From: an uncultured Flavobacteriales bacterium
GTDB lineage: Bacteria > Bacteroidota > Bacteroidia > Flavobacteriales_G > Salibacteraceae
Length of the DNA: 64,000 nucleotides
NCBI GenBank assembly: GCA_937121175.1
Contig: CAKZKD010000003.1
Coordinates: 1-64,000, forward strand
Direction: 5' to 3'
Shown: positions 1 through 10,000 of the stretch, in pieces
How positions within the stretch are numbered: the first letter of the stretch is position 1
Layout of the letters: every line of letters begins with the position of its first letter
The notes under the pieces: model-generated
Databases searched by the model: none
Seen by the model: only the letters and a program-made list of their open reading frames with translations
Told to the model about the DNA's origin: nothing
Made by a program: the position numbers and the translations under genes

Positions 1-918
1 GTAACCTTATCTGCCCAAGCAGCTGTATGTGCAGGCGCACCAGGGTTTACCTTAACAGGCGGCAGTCCAGCAGGCGGAACGTATTCAGGCACGGGAGTCA
101 ACTCCACTACGGGCGAGTTTAGCCCAACTACTGCTGGAGCAGGTACACATACAATAATCTACACCTATACCGATGGCAACGGCTGTGAGAACACCGCCAG
201 CCAAAATCTAACCGTACACCCACAACCGAACATAACGCTCAATTCATTTACCGCTGTTTGTATCGATAACGGGTTGGTTGCACTCACCACAGGCAGCCCA
301 GCACCGGGTAATTACACCGGCACAGGCGTAAGTGGAACTAACTTTAATCCAGCCACCGCAGGAGCAGGCACACACACGGTAACCTACACCCATACCGATG
401 GAAACAGTTGTACGGATAGTGCAAGTCAGACAATAACGGTAAACGCTTTACCAACCGTAACCCTAGCAGCCCAAGCCGCGGTATGCGTAAACGCCACCCC
501 ATTCAATTTAACAGGCGGCAGCCCATCAGGCGGAACGTATTCCGGAGTAGGAGTCAACTCCACTACAGGCGAGTTCAACCCAACCACAGCAGGAGTAGGT
601 ACACACACAATAACCTACACCTATAGCGATGCAAACAGTTGTACAGACAACGCCACTCAAACCATAACGGTAAACCCATTACCAACGGTAACCTTATCTG
701 CCCAAGCAGCTGTATGTGCAGGCGCACCAGGGTTTACCTTAACAGGCGGCAGTCCAGCAGGCGGGACGTATTCAGGCACGGGAGTCAACTCGACTAATGG
801 AGAGTTTAATCCAACAACCGCCGGAGCAGGTACCCACGTAATCACCTACACTTATACCGATGGCAATGGCTGTGAGAACAACGCGACTCAAAACCTAACG
901 GTACACCCACAACCGAAT
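1..918 (+). repeat. Near-identical tandem coding repeats (~229-bp unit)
   Basis: Four units of about 229 bp lie in the first 918 bases. The segment from base 1 matches the segment from base 688 with no difference for about 76 bases and few after that, an offset of 687 = 3 x 229. The pattern is therefore a higher-order repeat of three units as well as a simple tandem repeat. Later units of the same gene are conserved only at protein level. Confidence 0.85.
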
Positions 919-3399
919 GTAACGCTCAATGCTTTTTCGAATCAATGTGTTAATTCACCAATATTGACATTATCTGGCGGTGCGCCAATTGGTGGTACAT
1001 TCAATGGCACGGGAGTTACAGGAACTAGTTTTGACCCAACAGTTGCTGGAAATGGCGTTCATAGAGTAAGTTATGTTATTACCGACGGCAATGGTTGTAT
1101 CGATAGTGCTTCGCAAAATATTACGGTTGATTCAATCACTCCTTTGACATATCCAATTTTATCAAGTATTTGTGATGGATCTACAACAAAGGAAATTAAC
1201 ACAGCAACTCCTGTTGGAGGAATTTACAAAGGGTTAGGTATAGTAAACGATACCTTGTTTGATCCTTCAATTTCAGGAACAGGCACGTTCACTATTCGTT
1301 ATGTCTTCACTAATCAATTAGGCTGCAAAGATTCTATCAATCAAACTATTGGAGTAGATACAATTCCGGCAGTTTCATTTAGTATTCAGGATAGTGTTTG
1401 TGCGAATAATGACAGTCTTACCTTAATTGGGACTCCTGCTGGAGGGGTTTTTAGTGGTAATGGTGTATTTGGTTCTAAATTCTTCCCAGTTGGATTAAAT
1501 GGGAATACTCAAATCAGTTATTCGATAGTTGGTGCCAACAGTTGCGCTAATGCCATCGAAGACACAATAAGAGTCGATACTATAACGAATATGAGTTTTA
1601 GTTTACCAGATTCAATTTGTTTTGGAAGCCCTGGAGTAGTATTGAACGGTTTACCAACAGGAGGTGTTTATTCGTTGAACGGAACAATATATTCCCAACC
1701 GAATTACAATCCAGGTCTTTCTAATGCACCCGACATTGTAAGTTATTCGTTTACAAATCTGTTTGGTTGTCAAGATTCTTTGACAGAAACAATTCGAATA
1801 GATTCCATAACCGAAGTTAGTATTTCGGCATTCCAACCGATTTGTGAAGACGATACAATTACCCTAACCAACGGATTACCTCTTGGGGGTAACTACAGCG
1901 GGGTTGGTGTAGTCGGAAATCAATATACGAGAGATACCAGTGGTACATGGACAATCACCTATTCATTCGAAAACCATTTTGGATGTTTAGATTCATTGGA
2001 CTCAACCATTGTTGTTAAATCGAAACCAACTATTACATTAAGTAATTTAGGGGTGATTTGTGCCAATAGTTTTAACCTGAAACTATCTAATGCGACACCA
2101 GCAGGTGGTGTTTATTCTGGAGTAGGAATGATAAATAATTCCATTTTTTCTCCAAGTGCATCAGGTGCTGGCATAGTTCCTATTCAATACGCTGTTACAG
2201 ATACTAACGCATGCTCAGACTCGGTTCAATTCAGTATTACAGTAGATACGGTTCCAAATGTGACGTTAGACACATTCTTGTTTGCTTGCGCCCAGCAAGA
2301 CACAATTAACTTAACCGGAGGTTTTCCTTCAGGAGGAACTTATTCAGGTAATGAAGTAATTGGTTCAAATCAATTTGATCCTTCAATTGGATACGGTACA
2401 TATCAAATTCAATATCGATTTACTAATGCTAATGGTTGTCAAGATTCTATCATTAAGCCGATTGAAGTTGATACAATCATAAACGCAATTAGCGCTTCTG
2501 TACCAAATTTATGCTCTAATGCAGGCCTAATTTCTTTGCCAGCAGGTGTGCCCTCAATTGGTACATACGTTGGGAATGGAGTAGTTGCAACTAATCAGTT
2601 TGACCCAAATATTTCTGGAGTAGGAAAAGACACCATGTTTTTTGTGGTAACTAACCGATGCGGATCAGATTCTATTCCGGTTGAATATGAAGTTTTGGAT
2701 GCACCTTTGGTAGAATTACCAGAAATAGGTCAGGTATGCGATGTTCAGGAAGAATTTACCTTAACCCAAGGAAAGCCAATTGGAGGAACTTATTTTGTTG
2801 ACGGTGTAGAATCAACTCAACTAAGTCCTAGAATAGGTTCAGTTACAGTGGAGTACATTGTTACTAATGATAACGGTTGTGCTGATTCGGCCAGCGTTGT
2901 TGCAAGTTATTATTCTAATCCAGAATTAACGGTTGCAGGAGATAAAGCTGTTTGCGCGGGTGATTCTGCTAAATTTAGAGTTGCGGAAACCATGAAAACG
3001 TACATCTGGAATGGTGATACCGGTTCGGCTGATTTTGTGCTCAAAGCAAAAGATATGGTATTGGGTCAAAATGAAGTAAAACTAATTGTATATGATTCTG
3101 CTGGTTGTTCGGCTGAAGAATCGGTGTTTATTCAGTCTAGTTTATGCGGATTATCCATTCAAACTTTACCAAACCCTAGTAACGGAAACTTTACACTGGT
3201 CATCAATTCATCTACCGAAGAAGCTATCGAATTGGCGGTTTGGAACTCTATGGGGCAGCGAATTTCAGGTTTTACGTCTGTTCTAGTAGAAGGGAGAAAT
3301 GAATTTTTGTACGATATGCTAGAGGCGGCTCCCGGAACTTACATTCTTGAAATGATTATTGGGCAAGAAAGAGTGATTGAAAAGTTTGTAATAAAATAA
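1..3399 (+). CDS. Repeat-built T9SS-secreted surface protein, 5' end outside window
   Basis: The frame is open from base 1 to the TAA at 3397-3399, so only the C-terminal ~1132 residues are seen and the start lies upstream. The visible part is about 13 tandem modules of 75-77 residues. Each has a V-T-L strand, a Cys near residue 10, a G-G-x-x-x-G-G-x-Y-x-G-x-G-V segment, a T-A-G-x-G-T-H block and a D-x-N-x-C block, so two Cys per module could form a disulfide. The last ~80 residues contain the LPNPSNGNF motif and end in KFVIK, which is a type A T9SS sorting domain; the product should be exported through T9SS and fixed at or released from the cell surface. Modules 1-4 are nearly identical in DNA and richer in GC than the later, diverged ones. 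A role in adhesion is inference only. Confidence 0.85.
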   Translation, partial: VTLSAQAAVCAGAPGFTLTGGSPAGGTYSGTGVNSTTGEFSPTTAGAGTHTIIYTYTDGNGCENTASQNLTVHPQPNITLNSFTAVCIDNGLVALTTGSPAPGNYTGTGVSGTNFNPATAGAGTHTVTYTHTDGNSCTDSASQTITVNALPTVTLAAQAAVCVNATPFNLTGGSPSGGTYSGVGVNSTTGEFNPTTAGVGTHTITYTYSDANSCTDNATQTITVNPLPTVTLSAQAAVCAGAPGFTLTGGSPAGGTYSGTGVNSTNGEFNPTTAGAGTHVITYTYTDGNGCENNATQNLTVHPQPNVTLNAFSNQCVNSPILTLSGGAPIGGTFNGTGVTGTSFDPTVAGNGVHRVSYVITDGNGCIDSASQNITVDSITPLTYPILSSICDGSTTKEINTATPVGGIYKGLGIVNDTLFDPSISGTGTFTIRYVFTNQLGCKDSINQTIGVDTIPAVSFSIQDSVCANNDSLTLIGTPAGGVFSGNGVFGSKFFPVGLNGNTQISYSIVGANSCANAIEDTIRVDTITNMSFSLPDSICFGSPGVVLNGLPTGGVYSLNGTIYSQPNYNPGLSNAPDIVSYSFTNLFGCQDSLTETIRIDSITEVSISAFQPICEDDTITLTNGLPLGGNYSGVGVVGNQYTRDTSGTWTITYSFENHFGCLDSLDSTIVVKSKPTITLSNLGVICANSFNLKLSNATPAGGVYSGVGMINNSIFSPSASGAGIVPIQYAVTDTNACSDSVQFSITVDTVPNVTLDTFLFACAQQDTINLTGGFPSGGTYSGNEVIGSNQFDPSIGYGTYQIQYRFTNANGCQDSIIKPIEVDTIINAISASVPNLCSNAGLISLPAGVPSIGTYVGNGVVATNQFDPNISGVGKDTMFFVVTNRCGSDSIPVEYEVLDAPLVELPEIGQVCDVQEEFTLTQGKPIGGTYFVDGVESTQLSPRIGSVTVEYIVTNDNGCADSASVVASYYSNPELTVAGDKAVCAGDSAKFRVAETMKTYIWNGDTGSADFVLKAKDMVLGQNEVKLIVYDSAGCSAEESVFIQSSLCGLSIQTLPNPSNGNFTLVINSSTEEAIELAVWNSMGQRISGFTSVLVEGRNEFLYDMLEAAPGTYILEMIIGQERVIEKFVIK

Positions 3400-3418
3400 T
3401 CGTTCCCAATGGGAGTTA

Positions 3419-3426
3419 TACCTTTG
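3419..3426 (+). promoter_or_regulatory. -7 box TACCTTTG before the formyltransferase gene
   Basis: Exact match to the Bacteroidota sigma-A -7 consensus TAnnTTTG. It lies inside the longest possible reading frame of the next gene (ATG at 3409), which argues that translation starts downstream of it, at the TTG at 3442. Confidence 0.5.
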
Positions 3427-3441
3427 CAACAAAGTGAAGGA

Positions 3442-4209
3442 TTGAAAAACCGAATAGTATTTATGGGAGGAAAGCAAGTTGGTTTTAGCAGCTTGCTTTT
3501 TTTGTTGGAAAACGCTGAAATACTAAACATTGAGGTTGTAGCCGTTTTTGAAAACTCGGTTTCACCACTGGCAAGCGAGAAGAATAGTGCCAGAATTTTG
3601 GCTATTGAAAATGATATTCCTGTTTATTCTGAAACCGATCAATTATTAAAATTGTCCAACATTGACTTTATTTTTTCTGTTCAATACGGTAAAATTTTAA
3701 AGCCAGATGAGATTGCTGTGGCGAAGAATTTGGCGTTGAACTTGCACATGGCTCCATTGCCAGAATATAGGGGTTGTAACCAATTTTCTTACGCGATTAT
3801 CGACCAGGCTAAATACTTTGGAACCACATTACATGTACTAGAACCAGATACAGATGCTGGGGATATTCTATTCGAAAAACGTTTTGAGATAACTGGAGAA
3901 CCATTTGTAACGCAACTTTACGACCAAACTTTAGAGCTATCAATTGATCTTTTCAAAGAAAGTGTTCAGTTGATTTTGGAAGGCAAGTTCAGGCGAATTA
4001 CACAAAAGTCGTTGTTGAATTCCAGAAGCACGAGTTTTCATTTTAGGAAAGAAATTGATTCGATAAAACGAATCGATGCTACCTGGCCTATCGAAAAGCA
4101 AAAAAGATACTTTCGTGCAACTTATTTCCCACAGTTTTCGCCTCCTGTATTGGTGAATAATAGCTCCGAAAAACTTGCGGATATAGATTGGTATCATCAA
4201 CTGAAATGA
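3442..4209 (+). CDS. Formyltransferase-fold protein (methionyl-tRNA formyltransferase N-domain family)
   Basis: About 255 residues from the TTG at 3442; an ATG at 3409 would add 11 residues, but a -7 box lies between them and family members begin only a few residues before the R-I-V-F-M-G strand. The N-L-H-x-x-P-L-P-x-Y-R-G block and the D of T-D-A-G-D-I supply the Asn-His-Asp catalytic set of formyltetrahydrofolate-dependent transferases. The C-terminal domain of tRNA formyltransferase is absent, so a small-molecule substrate, for example an amino sugar, is more likely than Met-tRNA; that is inference. Its stop overlaps the start of the next glycosyltransferase (ATGA), which suggests translational coupling and a shared glycan pathway. 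Confidence 0.7.
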   Translation: MKNRIVFMGGKQVGFSSLLFLLENAEILNIEVVAVFENSVSPLASEKNSARILAIENDIPVYSETDQLLKLSNIDFIFSVQYGKILKPDEIAVAKNLALNLHMAPLPEYRGCNQFSYAIIDQAKYFGTTLHVLEPDTDAGDILFEKRFEITGEPFVTQLYDQTLELSIDLFKESVQLILEGKFRRITQKSLLNSRSTSFHFRKEIDSIKRIDATWPIEKQKRYFRATYFPQFSPPVLVNNSSEKLADIDWYHQLK

Positions 4210-5294
4210 AAAAAATCATTTGCACCGTAACTACAGATTTGGTTTTTGACCAAAGAATGAGACGCATTTGCACATGTCTATCAAACGGCGGATACGATGT
4301 AGTATTGGTTGGTAGAAAAAAAGCTATGTCACCCGAATTGACTCAGGAACCATACCAGCAAAAGCGTTTAAGCTGCTGGTTCGAAAAAGGGGCCTTGTTT
4401 TATATTGAATTTAATATTCGCCTCTTTTTTTATTTGCTGTCAAACCCTACGGATGCGGTTAGTTCCATAGATTTAGATACCATCTTAGCCGGAATGCTCG
4501 CTTGCCTTATTAAAGGTTACAAACAAACTTATGATGCGCATGAATACTTCACAGAAATGGAGGAATTGGCTGAAAGGAAGTTCATAAAGGCTGCATGGAA
4601 GTTTATTGAGCGTATTACGGTACCATATATTAAACATGGTTACACAGTCTCGGAAGGATACGCGCATTTGTTCAAACAAAACTTTGGAGTTGATTATAAA
4701 ATTGTGCGAAATGCAACCGTACTAAACGATAAAATAAACCGACCAGCTGAAGAAAACATCATTTTGTATCAGGGAGCAGTCAATTACGGTCGTGGATTAT
4801 TGCAATTGGTAGAAGCAATGCATAAGGTTGATGCGACGCTGCTAATTTGTGGTGATGGTGATTTATATGACGAAGTTGCTCAAAAAATTGATGAAGAGCA
4901 TTTACACAAACGCGTGAAGTTGTTGGGGTACATTCAGCCCAAGGAATTGAAAAAATACACCAATTCGGCAAAAATTGGAATAACGCTTTTTGAAGCCAAA
5001 GGGTTGAGCAACAAGTACTCTATGGCCAATCGGTTTTTTGATTACATGCATGCTGGGGTACCTCAATTAGCAATGAGCTACCCAGATTATCAGTCGTTTA
5101 ATAGCAAATACGAAGTAGCAAAATTGTTAGACGATTTGGAGCCATTTACAATTTCATCCGCCCTCAACCATTTATTGAAAGATGAAAACCATTACAACCA
5201 TATTAGAAAACAAGCCTTGGAAGCACGTTTAGAATTCAATTGGCAAAACGAAGAAAAATGCTTGCTTAGTGTTTATGAAGAGCTGTTTAGCTAG
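4206..5294 (+). CDS. GT4-type glycosyltransferase
   Basis: 362 residues. The ATG at 4206 overlaps the stop of the preceding gene as ATGA; a longer frame from a TTG at 4188 is less likely. The N-terminal half (T-T-D-L-V-F-D-Q-R-M) and the C-terminal half with G-D-G-D-L-Y, G-Y-I-Q-P-K-E-L-K-K-Y and a late E-x-K-G-L-S-N-K-Y segment fit the GT-B fold of family 4 sugar transferases. No signal peptide or membrane helix is seen, so it should act in the cytoplasm on a lipid-linked or nucleotide-activated acceptor. The gene runs tail to tail into the next one, with an 8-bp overlap of coding ends. Confidence 0.75.
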   Translation: MKKIICTVTTDLVFDQRMRRICTCLSNGGYDVVLVGRKKAMSPELTQEPYQQKRLSCWFEKGALFYIEFNIRLFFYLLSNPTDAVSSIDLDTILAGMLACLIKGYKQTYDAHEYFTEMEELAERKFIKAAWKFIERITVPYIKHGYTVSEGYAHLFKQNFGVDYKIVRNATVLNDKINRPAEENIILYQGAVNYGRGLLQLVEAMHKVDATLLICGDGDLYDEVAQKIDEEHLHKRVKLLGYIQPKELKKYTNSAKIGITLFEAKGLSNKYSMANRFFDYMHAGVPQLAMSYPDYQSFNSKYEVAKLLDDLEPFTISSALNHLLKDENHYNHIRKQALEARLEFNWQNEEKCLLSVYEELFS

Positions 5295-6177
5295 TAGCAA
5301 GACTCTTCATAAAGTGGTACAACTTCCAAATATCGAAAAGTCGTATTTTGGGATGAGTTCCTTTTAAGTTTTGCTCGATAGCTGGAATAAACCAGCCAAT
5401 GATTTGCCTTGACAATGAAGTAATACCTATTCCTCGAAGCTGTTCGTACAGATTAATTAATCGTATTTCTCGGCCACAAATATTTTTGGAGTAAAGCGTT
5501 GCTAGGTTGGTCGTTCCTGATTTTGATTTATTTAAAAAAGTTTCCGCATCATCAAGCCCAAGGTGTTCCAGTGGATTATCAATATGTGAAAGGGGGATTT
5601 TCATTTTTAGCAACTTCAACCCTAACAGGGTATCTTCATGACCGTACCCAACAATATCGTCATCTACCGGAAGGGAGAGGAATATCTTTTTGTTAATCAG
5701 TAGGTTACTGGCAACAAAGTGGCTGAATCGCATTCGATTTCGCTCTGATGCTGATTTTCGTTCACGAGAAACACCGTATTTCCAGCGCAATAAAAAATCT
5801 GGATTTTCTGGTGGGTTTAGTGCGTAGGTTATTCCGCCAATAACCACCTTTTTATCTTGGTGACGTGCAAACTTTTCGAGGTAATCGGGATTAGGAATAC
5901 GCATATCGCAATCCATAAACAGTAAAGTGTCGAATTTTGCTTTTTTTGCCAAAAGCATTCGAATATTACCCCTTCCAATGTTCTTTTCTAATTCAATAAA
6001 TTCAACAAATTTCTGGCTATTAAGGTTTTTATTCTGATTTTTAATAGAAGTGTTAGTAGAGCAATCGTCGATGCAAATAATTTCAAAACCTTGTTCTACT
6101 TTACTGGCCTGGTGAAGTAGTTCGGCTACCAAATCCGATACATCAACATTGAAAATCGGAATAAGAATGGAAATCAT
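5287..6177 (-). CDS. Family 2 glycosyltransferase (GT-A fold)
   Basis: 296 residues. It starts with I-S-I-L-I-P-I-F-N and has the I-I-C-I-D-D-C-S-T segment that binds the nucleotide. F-M-D-C-D-M-R is the metal-binding D-x-D motif, and G-x-G-H-E-D-T fits the acceptor-side acidic motif. It has no clear transmembrane segment. Only one base separates it from the stop of ftsE upstream, so the two are probably one transcript from the ftsE promoter. The coupling of FtsE with a glycosyltransferase gene may be positional only. Confidence 0.8.
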   Translation of the reverse strand: MISILIPIFNVDVSDLVAELLHQASKVEQGFEIICIDDCSTNTSIKNQNKNLNSQKFVEFIELEKNIGRGNIRMLLAKKAKFDTLLFMDCDMRIPNPDYLEKFARHQDKKVVIGGITYALNPPENPDFLLRWKYGVSRERKSASERNRMRFSHFVASNLLINKKIFLSLPVDDDIVGYGHEDTLLGLKLLKMKIPLSHIDNPLEHLGLDDAETFLNKSKSGTTNLATLYSKNICGREIRLINLYEQLRGIGITSLSRQIIGWFIPAIEQNLKGTHPKIRLFDIWKLYHFMKSLATS

Positions 6178-6178
6178 G

Positions 6179-6868
6179 TTAGATGCTTGTTACTGTAGAA
6201 GTTTCTACTAAACTGCCATTCTCACATTTTAGTGTACGATCGTGGTACAACTCCATTAACGAATAATCGTGAGTAGCCATCAGCACTGTATTGCCTTTTT
6301 TGCAAATGTCAATGAGTAAATTCATGATGCGTTTTGAAGTCTCGGGGTCAAGGTTGCCGGTGGGTTCATCTGCCAATATTAAATCAGGATCGTTTAGCAA
6401 TGCGCGAGCTATTGAAACTCTTTGTTGCTCTCCGCCAGAGAGTTGGTGAGGAAATTTAAAGCCTTTGGTGTGCAAGCCAACTTGGTCTAACACGTCCTCT
6501 ATGCGCGCCTTCATTTCTTTTTTGTTTTTCCAGCCAGTAGCTTTTAGTACAAACTCTAGGTTCTTTTCTACGGAGCGGTCAGCAAGTAATTGAAAATCTT
6601 GAAACACAATTCCAAGTCGCCTTCTGAGATGTGGAATTTTTTTCCTTTTAATTTTTTTTAATTGCATGTCAGCGACAACCCCTTCACCATCAAGTAAAGG
6701 CAATTCCCCATAAAGTGTTTTAAGTAAACTACTTTTCCCACTGCCAGTTTTGCCAATTAAATAAACGAATTCTCCTTTGTTAAGCTTGCAATTAACGTCG
6801 GTAAGCACCAAGTTGTCGCCTTGATACACTTTTACGTTTTTAAGGTCTAAAATATTTTCTGCACTCAT
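6179..6868 (-). CDS. ftsE: Cell-division ABC transporter ATP-binding protein FtsE
   Basis: 229 residues, the usual size of FtsE. It shows Walker A G-K-T-G-S-G-K-S at 39-46, the L-S-G-G-E-Q-Q-R signature, Walker B L-I-L-A-D-E-P-T followed by G-N-L-D-P, and the switch His in A-T-H-D near residue 200. FtsE works with the membrane protein FtsX at the division site and controls peptidoglycan hydrolases. No ftsX is seen next to it. LolD- and MacB-type ATPases share these motifs, so the name rests on length, sequence character and the usual isolated position of ftsE in Bacteroidota. Confidence 0.8.
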   Translation of the reverse strand: MSAENILDLKNVKVYQGDNLVLTDVNCKLNKGEFVYLIGKTGSGKSSLLKTLYGELPLLDGEGVVADMQLKKIKRKKIPHLRRRLGIVFQDFQLLADRSVEKNLEFVLKATGWKNKKEMKARIEDVLDQVGLHTKGFKFPHQLSGGEQQRVSIARALLNDPDLILADEPTGNLDPETSKRIMNLLIDICKKGNTVLMATHDYSLMELYHDRTLKCENGSLVETSTVTSI

Positions 6869-6884
6869 TTTTAGAGATATGTTT

Positions 6885-6892
6885 CAAAAGTA
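6885..6892 (-). promoter_or_regulatory. -7 box TACTTTTG for ftsE
   Basis: TAnnTTTG match on the minus strand, 16 bases upstream of the ftsE ATG. Confidence 0.5.
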
Positions 6893-7071
6893 GCAATTGC
6901 AACTTTACACGCTTTCCAAAGATGTTTAAAGAAGCAGCGTTAACTGTGTTTAATGTTGTGTTCATGTCAACAGATTCAGGTTGAAAACTTTGGAATACCC
7001 TAAAATACCTACATATTACTAAACCTATTTTTATCGATTACAATTAGACTCAAATAAGAAGAAAAAGAAAC

Positions 7072-10000
7072 GTGCTAAAACAGCTAATTTTTACCATTTC
7101 GTTTGTTGCGATTACTGTTGTTTCTTTTGCTCAACAAACTCAGCTATTTCGCAATCCAATCCAGTTTTACAGGCTAGGTCTCGAATATTTTGACAAAGAA
7201 AAGTTTAGCGCCGCACAAAAAGAATTTGAGAAATCTATTGATGTTGCCGAATTTCCGAACAGTGAAATAGCGGTAAATTCAGAATACATGGCTGCCTTGT
7301 GTGCTATTCAGTTGTTTCATAGAGATGCGGCCATGCGCTTGCGAGAGTTTATCAGAAACCACCCTGAAAGTCCCAAAGTAAAGGATGCTCATTTTCAACT
7401 AGGAATTTACCATTATCGAAAACGTGAGTATAAGGATGTAATAAAGTGGTTCGAAGAAGTGGATCCGTACGATTTGACCGTTGAAGAAAAATACGAGTAC
7501 TACTTTAAATACGGTTATGCCAACTTGAGAATAAAAGAGTTTGAAAAAGCGTCAAGAGCATTTTTTGAAATCAAAGACATTAATAATGACTATACTACTC
7601 CAGCTAAGTATTATTTCGCTCATATAGCTTATACACAAGGTAAAGATGAAACTGCGCTAAAGGAATTTAAATTACTAGAAAACCATCAAAAATTTGGTAG
7701 AATAGTGCCTTATTATATTACACAGATTTATTACAACCAAAAGAAATACGACGAGTTGTTGGAGTATGCTCCGCCGTTGTACGAAAAGGTAATTGAGAAA
7801 CGGAAGCCAGAAGTAGCTCGCTTAATTGGAGAAGCACATTATTATAAAAAGAACTATGCTGAAGCGTTGCCTTATTTGCAGACTTATGAAAAGGAAGCCC
7901 GCATCTTAAATAACGATGACCGCTATCAATTGGCCTATTGTTATTACAAAACCGAAGATTATGAAAAAGCATCAAAGCTTTTTGGTCGATTAAGCAGCTT
8001 GGGTGATACCATTGCTCAAGTTTCGGCATACCATTTAGCAGATTGTTTTATGAAAATAGATCAACGAGTATATGCTCGTTCAGCTTACAAAAAAGCGTAT
8101 GAATTGGACTTCGATAAAAAAATTCAAGAAGATGCGATGTTCAACTATGCCCAATTGAGTTATGAGTTAAGCATTGATCCTTACCAAAAATCAATTGATG
8201 TCTTTAAACAATACATCGACAAGTACCCTAATTCGGAGCGTATTGATGAAGCCTATCAATATTTGTTAGCCGTATATCTAACGACAAAGAATTTTGATGC
8301 CGCGCTTACTTCGATAGACAACATTGAGAACAAAACTCCCAAATTGAAAGAGGCTTATCAAAAAATTAGTTACAACAAAGCAACCTCATTATATGCAGAG
8401 CGTAATTATGAGCCTGCAATTAAGTATTACGACAAGTCGTTGCGCTATAAACTGGATCGAAAGATTGCTGCAATGGCCAATTATTGGCGTTCGGAGGCAA
8501 ATTACAGATTGAGCAATTACAAAGAAGCAATAGAAGGTTACAACGCCTTTATTTATGAACCTGCTGCTATTTTAACCCCATATTTTAATGAAGCAAATTA
8601 CAACGTTGGTTACGCTTACTTTAAACTAGAGGAATATACAAATGCGACTACTTGGTTCAGAAAATTTACTTACAATACCGAAGGAATTGATTCTTTGAAA
8701 ATGAACGATGCCTTTTTGAGAATTGGCGATTGTTTTTATGTGCTAAAGGATTACAGCCAAGCAATTAAGTTTTACGAACAGGCAGAAAACGTAAATCAAA
8801 TCGAAGGCGACTACGCGCTGTTTCAAAAATCGGTGTGTTTAGGTATTATTAAAGATATTGATGGTAAGATTGCTACTCTAGAAAAATTGGTTTCTACGAA
8901 TCCTAACTCAGCATATATAGATGCCGCATACTATGAATTAGGTCGTTCCTACAATATAAAGGGAGATAATAAAACTGCACTGGCCAGATTCAATGCAGTC
9001 ATTGAGTCCAATAGCAATAATGTTTACCTTAAAAAATCTCTAATTAGTTCAGGGTTAATTCATTACAATAATAATGAAAACGACAAGGCAGTCGCTATTT
9101 TTAAGCGAATTGTAAATGATTATCCTACCTACGAAGACACAAAAGAAGCGCTTGCCGTGCTTAAAAGCATTTATATAGAAAGAGGAGAAGTAGATGAATA
9201 TGCAAACTTGGTTGCGGGATTAAGTTTTGTTGAAGTATCTCGTTCCGATTTGGATTCCTCTGTGTTTGATGCAGCTAGAACAAAGTATTTTGAAGGAAAA
9301 TGTAATGAGGCTATCGGAACCCTTGAAAATTATTTGAGTAGTTTCAATCCTGCTATTTTTTCAGTTAAAGCAAATTATTACCTAGCAGATTGTTCCGAAA
9401 AGGTGGGTGGAGTTGATTCGTCATTAAAGTATTACGAAAGTCTAGCGAAATTGCCACCTAATGAGTATAGCGAATTGGCGCTTACTAAATTGTCCAACGG
9501 ATATTTCAGTAATGAAAATTATACCACTGCACTTGGCTTTTACCTCGATTTGGAGTTGGCTGCAACTAGTGGAAGAACACTTAAAAAAGCAATTGAAGGA
9601 CAATTGGATTGTGCCACAGAATTGGACAGTAATTCGATTGGGGAACAGTACGGAACTAAATACATAGCTCAAGGCTTTAATGAAATTAGATATGTGGCGA
9701 TGGCGAAAATGTTTGCTGCACGAAATTTATTACTGTCTGGAGATACTGATTCAGCCGAGCCATTGTTTCAGTTTGTGACGGATACCGTAACAACAGAAAT
9801 TGGAGCTGAAGCTAAATATGCAATTGCTAAAATCAATTTTGATAAAGACAGCCTTTCAATGGCTGAGTCACAAGTTTTTGAACTCATCAATAAAGTTCCA
9901 TCTTATGGATATTGGGTGGCTAAGGCGCTTATTTTACTGTCGGATATATACGTAACCCAAGAAGATTATTTCCAAGCCAAAGCAACACTCAATAGTATTT

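Noticed and set aside
1-918. Regular repeats as a possible CRISPR array
   Set aside because: Repeats are 229 bp, in frame and code a beta-rich module; there are no short repeats with unique spacers.
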